The notes beneath the pieces were generated by a model that was given only the letters and a program-made list of their open reading frames with translations, was not told the DNA's origin and did not search any database. Source: Halobacillus litoralis (GTDB taxonomy: Bacteria; Bacillota; Bacilli; Bacillales; Halobacillaceae). From it: a DNA stretch of 64,000 nucleotides. The stretch lies in contig NZ_JAIVAJ010000010.1 in the NCBI RefSeq assembly GCF_020171725.1, positions 62,001 to 126,000 of the forward strand, read 5' to 3'. The stretch's first letter is position 1, and the number at the start of each line of letters is the position of its first letter. Below are positions 35,315 through 43,620 of the stretch, piece after piece. The position numbers and the translations under genes are program-made.

Positions 35315-35728
35315 ATGAAGAAAACAATTGTAGCTACAGGAATGGCCGTGTCACTCGCATTTGCTGGTTTAGGAAGTGTTTCTGCAGAAGAAGATACAAG
35401 CGTCGACCTCGGAGTCGATACGTCCATTGAAGCAGCCATTGAAGACGAAGGCATTATGACGAGTACAGAATTCCAATCCCTTGCAGAAGCGAATGGGTGG
35501 GAAGTGGAAGACTTACAGTTGTTTGCTGAAGCTCACAACATGACAGAAGTCGAATTGCAGGACTGGGCTGAAGAGAATGGTTGGGATGAAGAAGCACGTG
35601 CTTCGTTAGATCTTGACCTGCAGGCTGGTTTGAATCTGGACAACTTATTAGAAGAAGATGATGATGAAGACGAAGATGAGGACGACAATGATGGGCTGCT
35701 TGGCGGATTGTTAGGCGGCATCCTATAA
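35315..35728 (+). CDS. Acidic exported protein, unknown function
   Basis: A 137-residue precursor with a standard signal peptide (MKKTIVATGMAVSLAFAGLG, cleavage after VSA near residue 24). The mature protein is strongly acidic, holds two similar helical blocks (SLAEANGWEVEDLQLFAEAH and ELQDWAEENGWDEEA), then a run of aspartate/glutamate (residues 112-126) and a glycine-leucine end. Extreme acidity fits export into a saline medium or calcium binding. The ATG follows AAGGAGGAG and a terminator follows. Confidence 0.75.
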   Translation: MKKTIVATGMAVSLAFAGLGSVSAEEDTSVDLGVDTSIEAAIEDEGIMTSTEFQSLAEANGWEVEDLQLFAEAHNMTEVELQDWAEENGWDEEARASLDLDLQAGLNLDNLLEEDDDEDEDEDDNDGLLGGLLGGIL

Positions 35729-35739
35729 ATACACAGGTG

Positions 35740-35766
35740 AGACCGGGCGATAAGCCCGGTCTTTTC
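35740..35766 (+). terminator. Terminator of the acidic exported protein gene
   Basis: GACCGGGC, GATAA loop, GCCCGGTC, then TTTTC. Confidence 0.88.
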
Positions 35767-35858
35767 TATTGGTCAAACGTTTGTTTAATTATTTGTGACA
35801 CCCGTTCAACCCTTCTGGCGTGGTATAGTGGAACGTAGATGATGGGAAGGATGGTTGT

Positions 35859-36614
35859 ATGTCAGTTCTTTTCTTTTTAGCTATATTTGCCGCCGGCGTC
35901 GGGGCCGGATTTGTAAACGTAATGGCAGGCGGGGGCTCTTTGTTGACACTGCCTTTATTAATTTTGTTCGGACTTCCCTCTGCTGTTGCGAATGGAACGA
36001 ATCGAATTGCGCTGTTGGCACAAAATATTGTGGCAATCGCTTCGTTCAGAAAGGGTGGATATTTCGATTGGAAGTTCAGTACGATGCTCGCCGTGCCAGC
36101 GTTGATCGGATCTGTGGCAGGCGCTCAAATCGCTGTGACGATGTCAGACCAGCTGTTCAATCGAATCTTGTCGATCGTGATGGTCGTCGTACTGGTCATT
36201 ATCGTGTGGAAGCCGCACAAAAGACTGGCGACATCGACTTCTCACGATACGTGGCCGAAGCGGATCGGCTTGATGGTCATTTTCTTCTTTGTCGGTGTGT
36301 ACGGTGGATTCATTCAAGCGGGTGTAGGATTCATCATTATTGCCGCCTTGACGCTCGTTTCGGGTCTTTCACTGGTCAAAATCAATAGCATCAAAGTGTT
36401 CGTTGTCGCGATCTACACGCTTTCTGCCCTCATTGTTTTTATTGTTAACGACCAAGTGCACTGGGGATACGGCATTGCGCTTGCTGCTGGTATGAGTCTT
36501 GGAGCCTTTCTTGGCAGCCGGTTTGCGGTGAAGCACGGGGATAAGTGGGTGCAGCGTATTTTAATCGTCGCCGTAGTGGCGATGGCAATCCGCTTATTTT
36601 TCCAAACGGTGTAA
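35859..36614 (+). CDS. TauE/SafE family sulfite/anion permease
   Basis: A 251-residue protein with about eight membrane segments arranged as two repeats. The family signature GAGFVNVMAGGGSLLTLP is near residue 16, and its counterpart in the second half is VGVYGGFIQAGVGFI near 145. These transporters move sulfite, sulfonates or other small organic anions; the substrate is not visible. The gene stands alone. The 295 bases behind it, up to the next ribosome site, hold no convincing gene. Confidence 0.87.
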   Translation: MSVLFFLAIFAAGVGAGFVNVMAGGGSLLTLPLLILFGLPSAVANGTNRIALLAQNIVAIASFRKGGYFDWKFSTMLAVPALIGSVAGAQIAVTMSDQLFNRILSIVMVVVLVIIVWKPHKRLATSTSHDTWPKRIGLMVIFFFVGVYGGFIQAGVGFIIIAALTLVSGLSLVKINSIKVFVVAIYTLSALIVFIVNDQVHWGYGIALAAGMSLGAFLGSRFAVKHGDKWVQRILIVAVVAMAIRLFFQTV

Positions 36615-36909
36615 CGAAATCAGGTACGGCTCGTCTCATTATATAGAGGAGAATGGTTGATGGTTGAAATTTCACGAGTAATATATGATACTTTGTAAAG
36701 GAATGCTTGGATTGTACGCGCCATCATGCGTTCCACACAATTTACACATTTGCCAATGGATCGAATGGAACACGCCTTAAGCCCTGGCATCACAGGGGTG
36801 TTTACGTTAAATGATTGTAACAGTGTGCGCTTGCTTGCTGGAAGGTGTAGACAGCAGAACATCACATGTTACAATGACAACCACGATGAATCATAAAGGA
36901 GACATGACA

Positions 36910-37677
36910 TTGAATAAAAAAATCTTAAGTTTACTACTTGTCGCTTTCGTCGCGTTGCTTGCAGCTTGTAGCGATGGTGGCGAAGAAGCTGGAAATAATA
37001 ACGAATCAACAGATAATCAAGAAGAAAGCCAAGAGCAAGAGCAGCAACAGCCGGAAATGCCGGAACCAGACGTTGAAAATGTTCCAGACGTTGTCGCTGA
37101 AGTGAATGGCACAGAAATCACAAAAGAAGAATTCACAACAACTTATGAGTCTCAATTCCAAAGAGCAGCGATGCAGTCTCAAATGATGGGACAAGAGCTG
37201 GATCAGGAACAGCTGAAAACGCAGGTTGCTGAATCACTAGTTGACCAAGAGCTGATCTTGGAAGAAGCGAAAAACCGCGACTTCACTGTATCAGAAGAAG
37301 ATGTGAACAAGGAAATCGAATCTCTAGTTGAACAGCAGCAGCAAATGGAGTCAAAAGAAGATTTCTTTGCAACGTTTGAACAGCAAGGGATGAGCAAAGA
37401 AGACGTAACGGGTCTTATCGAGAACCAAATCCTTCTTAATAAGATCATCGAGGATGAAGCGGGAGGAAGTCTTCAGCCGACTGAAGAAGAAATCCAAGAG
37501 TCTTATGATCAATTCGTAGCTCAACAGGAACAGGCAAATGCTGAAGCGGAGGTTCCTTCTCTAGAAGAAGTGAAGCCGAGCATCGAGCAGCAGCTTGTCC
37601 GTCAAAAAGAAAACGAAGTGTACCAAACACTGGCACAAAGCCTTCGTGAAGGTGCAGACGTAACCATCAACCTATAA
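36910..37677 (+). CDS. SurA/PrsA-like lipoprotein without a parvulin domain
   Basis: A 255-residue lipoprotein: a signal peptide ending in ALLAAC near residue 22, a Ser/Asn/Glu/Gln-rich linker, then a SurA_N-type chaperone domain (VVAEVNGTEITKEEF near 65, LVDQELILEEAKNRDFTVSEEDVNKEI near 113). The peptidyl-prolyl isomerase domain of PrsA is missing, so it is probably a holdase acting between membrane and wall. I start it at TTG 36910, seven bases after AAAGGAG; the ATG two codons earlier is only one base from that site. Confidence 0.82.
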   Translation: MNKKILSLLLVAFVALLAACSDGGEEAGNNNESTDNQEESQEQEQQQPEMPEPDVENVPDVVAEVNGTEITKEEFTTTYESQFQRAAMQSQMMGQELDQEQLKTQVAESLVDQELILEEAKNRDFTVSEEDVNKEIESLVEQQQQMESKEDFFATFEQQGMSKEDVTGLIENQILLNKIIEDEAGGSLQPTEEEIQESYDQFVAQQEQANAEAEVPSLEEVKPSIEQQLVRQKENEVYQTLAQSLREGADVTINL

Positions 37678-37691
37678 GAAACGAATGAATG

Positions 37692-37723
37692 GCCAGGTCT
37701 TATCGCTAAGACCTGGCTTTTTT
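37692..37723 (+). terminator. Terminator of the SurA-like lipoprotein gene
   Basis: GCCAGGTCTTA, loop TCGC, TAAGACCTGGC, then six T. Confidence 0.9.
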
Positions 37724-37808
37724 AAAGAGAGAGGCTCGTGTTTATGATACACTCGCTGAAGAGGAATATCGTAAGCAACTAGAATCATCACAAATAGGAG
37801 AAGAGAAC

Positions 37809-38858
37809 ATGAATATACTTTTAACCGGTTCAACAGGTTTCGTGGGGAAGCAGTTAACGTTGAAGCTTCTTCAGAAGGGGCACCATGTCTATGCTTTGGT
37901 CAGAAATCAAAGGAAGGCAGACGGTTTGAAAGAAGTCGTGCCTTTTGGATTCAGGGAACAACTGCATATCATTGATGGCAATATCGCAAATGAAAAGGCA
38001 GGTCTTAGCCAAGGAGAGTTGGAGGCTTTGAAGGGGCAGATCGATGCTGTTTATCACATTGCCGCTTACCTTTCCTTCGATGATGAAGAGAAAGATCGTC
38101 TTTATGATGTGAATGTGGAAGGCACGCGTCATATATTGGATTTGGCAAAAGAACTTGAAGTGGCGAAGTTTTTCCACGTGAGTACAGCTTATACGCTCGG
38201 GGATCAACAGGAGGCTTCCGAAGAGCTTCATTCCTTAGACCGGCCGTTTCTGAATTATTATGAAAAAACGAAGTGCGAAGCCGAGCACCTGGTCTTTCGA
38301 TATAAAGAAGACTTTGATGTGAGCATCTTCCGCCCGTCGATCATAATCGGAGATTCCGAAACAGGGGAAGCAGAATCGACGTTTGCGCTTTATGGAATCA
38401 TCCGCAGCTTCAACTTAATGAAGAGAAGGATGGAGCGTCAGCAGTCTGCCGTGAAGCAGAAGGTCAAGTTTGTCTGCCTTGAAGATACGGCCCAGAACAT
38501 TATTCCGGTCGACCACGTGGTAAAAGGCCTGGTCGCAGGTCTTGAGCACGCAGAAACAGAAACGATTTATCACCTGACAAACGATCATCCACCAACGAAC
38601 GCTGAAGTCTTCCGTTTGCTGAAAGAGGAGCTGGATTTCCACGATGTAGACTTAGTCTCCCCTGCTGATGTCCATGAACTGAGCGAACAGGAAATGAAGT
38701 TCAATGAACCTCTGAGCGTGTTTCAGGAATACTTGAAGAAGACGATTCATTTTGATGATACGAATGCGAAAGAATTATTTGAACGTAGCGGAGTAGCTCC
38801 GGTTCATGTAACCGAAGATGTACTTCGGACGGTCATTTCAAATAAGAGTCAAGGATAA
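37809..38858 (+). CDS. Extended SDR / NAD-binding reductase
   Basis: A 349-residue NAD(P)-dependent oxidoreductase of the extended SDR type: the nucleotide-binding GSTGFVGKQL near residue 7, VYHIAAYLSFDD near 80, STAYTLGD near 122 and the catalytic YEKTK near 155. The pattern is nearest to the NAD_binding_4 group (fatty acyl or thioester reductases), but no carrier or adenylation domain is attached, so the substrate is unknown. It is monocistronic, with a terminator directly behind its stop. Confidence 0.82.
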   Translation: MNILLTGSTGFVGKQLTLKLLQKGHHVYALVRNQRKADGLKEVVPFGFREQLHIIDGNIANEKAGLSQGELEALKGQIDAVYHIAAYLSFDDEEKDRLYDVNVEGTRHILDLAKELEVAKFFHVSTAYTLGDQQEASEELHSLDRPFLNYYEKTKCEAEHLVFRYKEDFDVSIFRPSIIIGDSETGEAESTFALYGIIRSFNLMKRRMERQQSAVKQKVKFVCLEDTAQNIIPVDHVVKGLVAGLEHAETETIYHLTNDHPPTNAEVFRLLKEELDFHDVDLVSPADVHELSEQEMKFNEPLSVFQEYLKKTIHFDDTNAKELFERSGVAPVHVTEDVLRTVISNKSQG

Positions 38859-38860
38859 GA

Positions 38861-38896
38861 AAAGCACCGATTGCTAACCAAGCAATCGGTGCTTTT
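38861..38896 (+). terminator. Terminator of the SDR gene
   Basis: AAAGCACCGATTGCT, loop AACCA, AGCAATCGGTGCTTTTT. It can also stop minus-strand transcription of the small frame at 38901-39027. Confidence 0.92.
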
Positions 38897-38900
38897 TAGT

Positions 38901-39027
38901 TTATTTACTGAAAGGATCTTTTTGGTCTACGACGAGGCTTCCATCTTGTTGGACTTCAGCATAGAAGACGTGATCAATAGGCGGATCAGCAACTCTTGGA
39001 CGGGCATCATTTTTTTCTCCTCTTCAT
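38901..39027 (-). pseudogene. Possible small gene interrupted at a run of seven A
   Basis: On the minus strand a frame of 36 codons from 39008 reads DARPRVADPPIDHVFYAEVQ and ends QKDPFSK with a stop at 38901; it looks protein-like but has no start codon of its own. An ATG at 39027 (MKRRKK) enters a run of seven A and stops; with one A fewer it would join the long frame to give about 42 residues. An ATG at 39010, seven bases after AGGAG, leads only to a 27-residue frame. It could be a decayed gene, a sequence error or a slippage site. Confidence 0.35.
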
Positions 39028-39043
39028 ACTATAAAAAAACAAA

Positions 39044-39093
39044 TGTAAGAATTTCTGACATAGGTGTTGTGTTAATTTTCAGAATTTGATACT
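39044..39093 (+). promoter_or_regulatory. TnrA box and promoter of the ammonium transporter gene
   Basis: TGTAAGAATTTCTGACA at 39044-39060 fits the TnrA/GlnR consensus TGTNANAWWWTNTNACA at every fixed position. A promoter with a poor -35 (TGTTGT, 39065) and -10 GATACT (39088-39093), 17 bases apart, puts the box near -48, the position from which TnrA activates nrgAB in B. subtilis. A weaker half-match TGTTAAGAAAAATAACA lies at 39112-39128. Confidence 0.85.
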
Positions 39094-39147
39094 ATTTAAA
39101 TTAACATTCTATGTTAAGAAAAATAACATAAAGGGGACAGGACTTAG

Positions 39148-40410
39148 ATGGATGCTACGTTTTTAATGAATAACTTGTGGATCGTTGTCTGTACGATTCT
39201 AGTGTTACTTATGCAGGGTGGATTTATTCTGCTTGAAGCGGGTTCAACACGAATGAAGAATGCGGGTCACATTGCAGGCAAGACTGTATTCACGGTTGGA
39301 ATTGTTTCTCTCGTCTTTTGGGCTGTAGGGTATGGATTGATTTATGGAGAAGGAAATGCCATCATCGGTTTTTCTAATTTCTTTTTTGGAGATGCAACGA
39401 CCATGGGGGAAGGGCTGGCAGGCTCTGTTGACTTCATGTTCCAGCTTGCTTTCGCTGCAATCGCTATGACCATCGCATTCGGTGGGTTCGCCGAGCGTGC
39501 GAAGTTGGTCGCATATGTCATATTCGCTATTTTATTTTCTGTACTTATTTACCCGGTCATTGCACACTGGATCTGGGGAGGCGGCTGGTTAGCTGGACAT
39601 GGTAAGCAGGACTTTGCCGGATCGACGGTTGTTCACTTGACGGGTGCAGCAGCAGCGCTTGCGGCGACAATGATTTTGAAGCCGCGTATCGGGAAATACA
39701 ACAAAGACGGTTCATCTAATGAAATTGCCGGTCACAACCAAGTATTCACAGCTCTTGGTGTATTGATTCTGTGGGTTGGCTGGTTCGGATTTAATGCCGG
39801 AAGTACATTCGGTGTAGCGGATGCGTTCTTCGGTTATGTTGCGCTGAATACACAGCTTGCGGCAGGTGCCGGTGCGATTGGTGCCATGTTGATGGTATGG
39901 GCTGTAACAGGAAAAGCAGACGTTCCGACAACGTTGAATGGTGCTTTGGCTGGTCTTGTCGCCATTACCGCTTCATGTGCCTTCGTTGAACCTTGGGCAG
40001 CCGTCATCATCGGATTAATTGGTGGAGCCTTCGTATTCTTCAGTATGCGATTCTTTGATAAGCGTAGAATTGATGATCCGATCTTCGCTTTATCTGTACA
40101 CGGTACGGTAGGGATTTGGGGAACGCTCTCGAATGGACTGTTTGCTACACCTGAACTGGCAACGGTCGGACGGCCTGGATTGTTCTATGGTGGTGGATTC
40201 GAACAGCTTGGTGTTCAAATTCTAGGTGTCGTGAGCTGTGGTCTGTACGCCTTCATCGTCTCCTACATCATCTTGAAAGTGATGGACAAAACGATGGGTG
40301 GCTTGCGTGTTACGGAAGAAGAAGAAATCATGGGTCTTGATATCAGTGAACACGGTGGCTACGGTTACCCTGAGAACTTAACGCCTCCTAAATCAAAGTC
40401 AGGAGCATAA
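39148..40410 (+). CDS. amt: Ammonium transporter
   Basis: A 420-residue Amt/NrgA channel with 11 membrane segments. Landmarks are GGFILLEAGSTRMKN near residue 24, FAGGFAERAKL-like FGGFAERAKL near 111, the first pore histidine in STVVHLTGAAAAL near 160 and the second in SVHGTVGIWG near 310. The C-terminal tail (residues 385-420) is the usual regulatory one. No PII gene (nrgB/glnK) follows, unlike most amt operons; a DUF294 nucleotidyltransferase gene is next after 14 bases. Nitrogen-limited expression through TnrA is predicted from the box upstream. Confidence 0.96.
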   Translation: MDATFLMNNLWIVVCTILVLLMQGGFILLEAGSTRMKNAGHIAGKTVFTVGIVSLVFWAVGYGLIYGEGNAIIGFSNFFFGDATTMGEGLAGSVDFMFQLAFAAIAMTIAFGGFAERAKLVAYVIFAILFSVLIYPVIAHWIWGGGWLAGHGKQDFAGSTVVHLTGAAAALAATMILKPRIGKYNKDGSSNEIAGHNQVFTALGVLILWVGWFGFNAGSTFGVADAFFGYVALNTQLAAGAGAIGAMLMVWAVTGKADVPTTLNGALAGLVAITASCAFVEPWAAVIIGLIGGAFVFFSMRFFDKRRIDDPIFALSVHGTVGIWGTLSNGLFATPELATVGRPGLFYGGGFEQLGVQILGVVSCGLYAFIVSYIILKVMDKTMGGLRVTEEEEIMGLDISEHGGYGYPENLTPPKSKSGA

Positions 40411-40424
40411 GGGATTGATAATGC

Positions 40425-41387
40425 GTGTTTAACACTTATGAAGACATTCGAGCGTGGCGTGAGGAGACGATCTCTTCTGTAGAAGACGATCCTCAGCAGC
40501 TCAATGCATTTCACGATCAGGTCATGTATCAAACAGTGAAAATAGCTAAGGGGAAGGTTGAAAGTGAGCAGGGCGAGGTACCTGCTCCTTTTGCGTTTTT
40601 TCTGATGGGAAGTGCAGGGCGGTATGAACAGTCGCTGTGGAGTGATCAAGACCACGGTCTTCTGTTTGAGGGGGATCATCAACCTTATTTTCTAAAGCTC
40701 GGGGAAGAAATCAGTGACGGGCTGGCTGTCGTCGGTTATCCCTATTGTGAAGGGAAAGTTATGGCTTCGAACCCTTTGTGGTGTCAGTCGCTGGACTCTT
40801 TTAATGAACAGATGGAAGGCTGGCTCTCCGAAGCGGACTGGTCATCGCTTCGGAATTTCTCGATTTTCTTCGATTCACGAGTTCTCATGGGGGAGAAACA
40901 GTACTTGCTGGGCGTGAAAAAGAAGATCTTTTCCTATCTTTCTGAGCACCCTGATCTGTATCCGAGGTTTGTAGATAACGTCCAGCTCATCAAAAAGGGC
41001 GTTGGCGTGTTCGGTCAGCTTCTGCCTGAACAGCAAGGGGAGCGGGAAGGGAGTATGAACATTAAACAAACCGCGTATTTCCCTTACGTTAATGCACTCA
41101 GGATGCTCGCGTTGTTAAGAGGAGAGAGCGGTTCATCCACATTGACGCGGTTTGAAGCCATGAAGGATCGTTATCCGTCTGTTGCTGAATTTGAAAAGGA
41201 TTTTCATCAACTGCTGGCTTTTCGGCTCAGGCATCAACGGGCATCCAATTCGTATGAAGGGGTTCATTTGCTTCCTGTCAAAGAGCTGTCGAAGGAAGAT
41301 AAGCACCAGTTGAAAAAGATGATCAAACACGGCAACAAGCTGTTTTCCACCATGAAGACGATTCTGAAGAAAGAGGGAGTCCTATGA
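40425..41387 (+). CDS. DUF294 nucleotidyltransferase-like protein
   Basis: A 320-residue protein with a GlnD-like nucleotidyltransferase core: FFLMGSAGRYEQSLWSDQDHGLL near residue 59 holds the GS motif and the paired acidic residues (DQD), followed by a DUF294 C-terminal helical domain. CBS domains, often fused to this family, are absent. The start is a GTG with only a weak ribosome site, just behind amt, and the end overlaps the exonuclease gene by four bases. Its substrate is unknown; being beside amt, modification of a nitrogen regulator is conceivable but untested. Confidence 0.82.
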   Translation: MFNTYEDIRAWREETISSVEDDPQQLNAFHDQVMYQTVKIAKGKVESEQGEVPAPFAFFLMGSAGRYEQSLWSDQDHGLLFEGDHQPYFLKLGEEISDGLAVVGYPYCEGKVMASNPLWCQSLDSFNEQMEGWLSEADWSSLRNFSIFFDSRVLMGEKQYLLGVKKKIFSYLSEHPDLYPRFVDNVQLIKKGVGVFGQLLPEQQGEREGSMNIKQTAYFPYVNALRMLALLRGESGSSTLTRFEAMKDRYPSVAEFEKDFHQLLAFRLRHQRASNSYEGVHLLPVKELSKEDKHQLKKMIKHGNKLFSTMKTILKKEGVL

Positions 41388-42109
41388 ATCCGTTCATCCA
41401 GTTTGTAAAAGATTTATCCGACCGACTGGGGAGTGGCTTTTCTTCATTGAATCAAAATGATCCAGGGAAAGTAGCTTATGTACGTAATCTGGAGAGGGAA
41501 ATGAAGAGCCGGGATGTCATGGATATCCCGCTCGATGAACTTCCTGTCGTCGTCTTCGATCTGGAAACGACCGGTTTCTATCCATACAACGGAGACACGA
41601 TCCTGTCGGTGGGAGCTGTGAAAGTGCAAGGGGGAGAGGTGTTGACGGATGAAACCTTCTATTCACTCGTCCACCATGAAGAAGGATTGTCAGATGAAAT
41701 TGCGGAATTAACGGGTCTTACCGATGAGCAGTTAGAGGAAGCGCCGCCTCTAAGGGACGTACTGAAGCAGTTTTATGCCTTTGTAAAAGAAGATGTCCTC
41801 GTTGCGCACCATGCTCATCATGAAAAACAGTTCATGAGTCATTCCACCTGGACGGCTCTTAGAAAAAGCTTTCAGCATCGTATCGTAGATTCTGCGCTGC
41901 TTCCGAAGCTCGCTCAACACGATATTGAACTCAACTCTCTTGATCAATGTTGTGATTATTACGGGATTGCGGTTGAGCAGCGTCACCATGCTTTGTATGA
42001 TGCAATGGCTACTGCTGAGTTGTGGGTGGAAGGCATTCGTGAGCTGAGGGAAAAGGGCTTGGTGGATTTGAAGGATATGTACACGCAGCTTGCTTTGATG
42101 GAAGGGTAA
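41384..42109 (+). CDS. DEDDh 3'-5' exonuclease, DnaQ-like
   Basis: A 241-residue exonuclease. The active-site motifs are VFDLETTGF near residue 56 (ExoI), VAHHAHHEKQF near 140 (ExoII) and HHALYDAMATAEL near 201 (ExoIII with its histidine). A 50-residue N-terminal extension precedes the fold. Its ATG overlaps the DUF294 stop; this pair of genes recurs in many bacteria, so they probably act together. Nucleic-acid substrate unknown. Confidence 0.85.
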   Translation: MNPFIQFVKDLSDRLGSGFSSLNQNDPGKVAYVRNLEREMKSRDVMDIPLDELPVVVFDLETTGFYPYNGDTILSVGAVKVQGGEVLTDETFYSLVHHEEGLSDEIAELTGLTDEQLEEAPPLRDVLKQFYAFVKEDVLVAHHAHHEKQFMSHSTWTALRKSFQHRIVDSALLPKLAQHDIELNSLDQCCDYYGIAVEQRHHALYDAMATAELWVEGIRELREKGLVDLKDMYTQLALMEG

Positions 42110-42123
42110 TATGGAATTATTAA

Positions 42124-42159
42124 AGAAACGCTCGGACTTTAGTGGTCTCGAGCGTTTCT
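42124..42159. terminator. Terminator shared by the exonuclease gene and the opposing small gene
   Basis: AGAAACGCTCG and CGAGCGTTTCT pair around a 14-base loop. It follows the exonuclease stop by 14 bases and overlaps the last codons of the minus-strand gene at 42139-42294. Confidence 0.78.
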
Positions 42160-42294
42160 GTTTCTTAATTGCACGGCGATGTATAGAAGGAGTCCGAATG
42201 TGGCTCCGGCAAGTAGAATGAGTCCAACTTCGCCAAGCATTAGAAAAGCAATTGAAATGATGATGCCGAGTAGTATGTATAAGAATATCTTCAC
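42139..42294 (-). CDS. 51-residue membrane protein
   Basis: A short gene on the minus strand with a GTG start nine bases after GGAGG. The product, MKIFLYILLGIIISIAFLML and onwards, has two hydrophobic segments (residues 2-20 and 24-41) separated by GEVG, and a basic tail. No family recognised. The good ribosome site, the hydrophobic pattern and the terminator at its end make it convincing in spite of its size. Confidence 0.65.
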   Translation of the reverse strand: MKIFLYILLGIIISIAFLMLGEVGLILLAGATFGLLLYIAVQLRNRNARDH

Positions 42295-42367
42295 CGGTTA
42301 TCCTCCTGCAGTTGTTTTTTCTAAGACCTCCTTCATGATAGATGAAAATTAGATCGCTGTGAATACG

Positions 42368-42397
42368 AAAGACCAAACCTCATTTGGTTTGGTCTTT
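42368..42397 (-). terminator. Terminator of the DUF4362-like lipoprotein gene
   Basis: AAAGACCAAACC, six-base loop, GGTTTGGTCTTT, starting eight bases after the lipoprotein stop on the minus strand; the T tract is weak. Confidence 0.65.
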
Positions 42398-42404
42398 GAT
42401 GTGT

Positions 42405-42863
42405 TTATTGTTTTCCGATGTACCCGATCAGCGTAGAGTACGTTTCTCCGCTTTTCGATTCACAGTTGCTGACATAAATGATCTGTCCGCGTTCTTCGAT
42501 GTATTCACAAGTGAAGGATCCTGCCGGCGTGTTCGGATAACCGCTGTATTCGTTCTCGAATTGAACCGTTTCTCCGTTTGTTTCGAAGCGGTTCTGAAAG
42601 TGGCTTCCGTCCGGGTTGAAGATCGAAACGTTTGTTGTGTAGCTTTCTCCGTTCTTGGCTTTCTCCACTAAAGTCGAGATTTGATCACTGTTCTCCACTT
42701 CAAGAGCTCCCTGCCTGATCTGTTCAAACTCCTCTACTTGGTGTTCAACGATGACATCGCCGTTTTCTTGGGCGTCTTCCACAGTGTAAGTGGGTTCGGA
42801 TTCGGCGTTGGAGCAAGCGCTGAGTGCTAGTGTCAAAAAGATCAGTGACGCGATTTTCTTCAA
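42405..42863 (-). CDS. DUF4362-like lipoprotein
   Basis: A 152-residue lipoprotein with signal peptide and lipobox ALSAC near residue 17. The mature part begins with YTVEDAQENGDVIVEH, typical of DUF4362 proteins, followed by YTTNVSIFNPDG and two cysteines near 118 and 133 that could form a disulfide. Role unknown. The start is TTG, six bases after AGGAGTGG. Confidence 0.75.
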   Translation of the reverse strand: MKKIASLIFLTLALSACSNAESEPTYTVEDAQENGDVIVEHQVEEFEQIRQGALEVENSDQISTLVEKAKNGESYTTNVSIFNPDGSHFQNRFETNGETVQFENEYSGYPNTPAGSFTCEYIEERGQIIYVSNCESKSGETYSTLIGYIGKQ

Positions 42864-42924
42864 TAGACCACTCCTTTACATCCAATTATAACCAATTAAT
42901 GGTTGTTTTTCTATAACCTGCCTA

Positions 42925-42957
42925 ATACATGCAGAGGGAGCTCTCTCTGCATGTATT
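42925..42957 (-). terminator. Hairpin directly after the YczE-like gene
   Basis: AATACATGCAGAG and its perfect inverse surround an eight-base loop, four bases behind the stop codon. There is hardly any T tract, so termination strength is uncertain. Confidence 0.5.
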
Positions 42958-42961
42958 GAAA

Positions 42962-43555
42962 TTAAATTGCGATTTTTTTAAATCTGTCATTCCAAAATTC
43001 AACGAAAGGTCCCATAAGCAGCATAGCTAGCAACGTACCTAATCCGACAGGACCACCCGCCCAACAGGCGAGCAGTGTGACAATCACGGCGACAGATATT
43101 TGTGACGTGCTGATCCGCCATTGAAACCGTGCGCTGACCGCTAAGAAGAGTTCATCGACAGGGGACCTCGTTAATTTGGTTTGGATATACAAGGCAACAC
43201 CAAGCGTCGCAATGATCAGTCCAACAATGAAGGCGGTCCCTTTTACCGCGATCGGTGCGCTTTCCAAGTGAACATGTCTCAGAGCATAATCGAGCCACAG
43301 GGTGAAAAACGCGCTTTCGATCAGGATCGGAATGATCGCTGTATATTCGATCGAACTCTTATTAAGGAAGGCATTGATGAATACGATGATGCACTGTGCC
43401 AACCCGAACCACAAGCCGGATGGCAACCCTGTCTGGTTGTGGAGGCCGACGAATAACGCGGACCAAAATCCGGCTCCAAGGGCTGACTTGACGACGATCG
43501 ATGTGCCTAAATATGTGATGGCGATGCCTGAAATATAAATGAATATACGTTTCAA
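42962..43555 (-). CDS. YczE/YyaS/YitT-type membrane protein
   Basis: A 197-residue protein with about five membrane segments. GIAITYLGTSIVVKSALGAG near residue 10 and GLIIATLGVALYIQTKLTRSPVDEL near 111 are typical of the YczE/YyaS family, whose function is not established. It is divergent from a LysR gene, with a 15-base dyad between the two starts, the usual arrangement for a LysR-controlled target. Confidence 0.82.
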   Translation of the reverse strand: MKRIFIYISGIAITYLGTSIVVKSALGAGFWSALFVGLHNQTGLPSGLWFGLAQCIIVFINAFLNKSSIEYTAIIPILIESAFFTLWLDYALRHVHLESAPIAVKGTAFIVGLIIATLGVALYIQTKLTRSPVDELFLAVSARFQWRISTSQISVAVIVTLLACWAGGPVGLGTLLAMLLMGPFVEFWNDRFKKIAI

Positions 43556-43579
43556 AATCTTTCACCCCTTTTATTGTGA

Positions 43580-43594
43580 ATAACTTATAGTTAT
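43580..43594. promoter_or_regulatory. LysR-type operator between the divergent genes
   Basis: ATAACTTATAGTTAT, a perfect ATAACT-N3-AGTTAT dyad, lies midway in the 65-base gap between the YczE-like gene and the LysR gene. The same half-sites recur at 44506-44520. Confidence 0.7.
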
Positions 43595-43620
43595 AGTGGA
43601 TGGAAAGGAGGGACCACTAC

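Noticed and set aside
36615..36909. Possible gene in the 295 bases between the TauE/SafE gene and the SurA-like lipoprotein gene
   Set aside because: A minus-strand frame of 81 codons exists but lacks a ribosome site and looks random; nothing else stands out apart from the upstream region of the lipoprotein.
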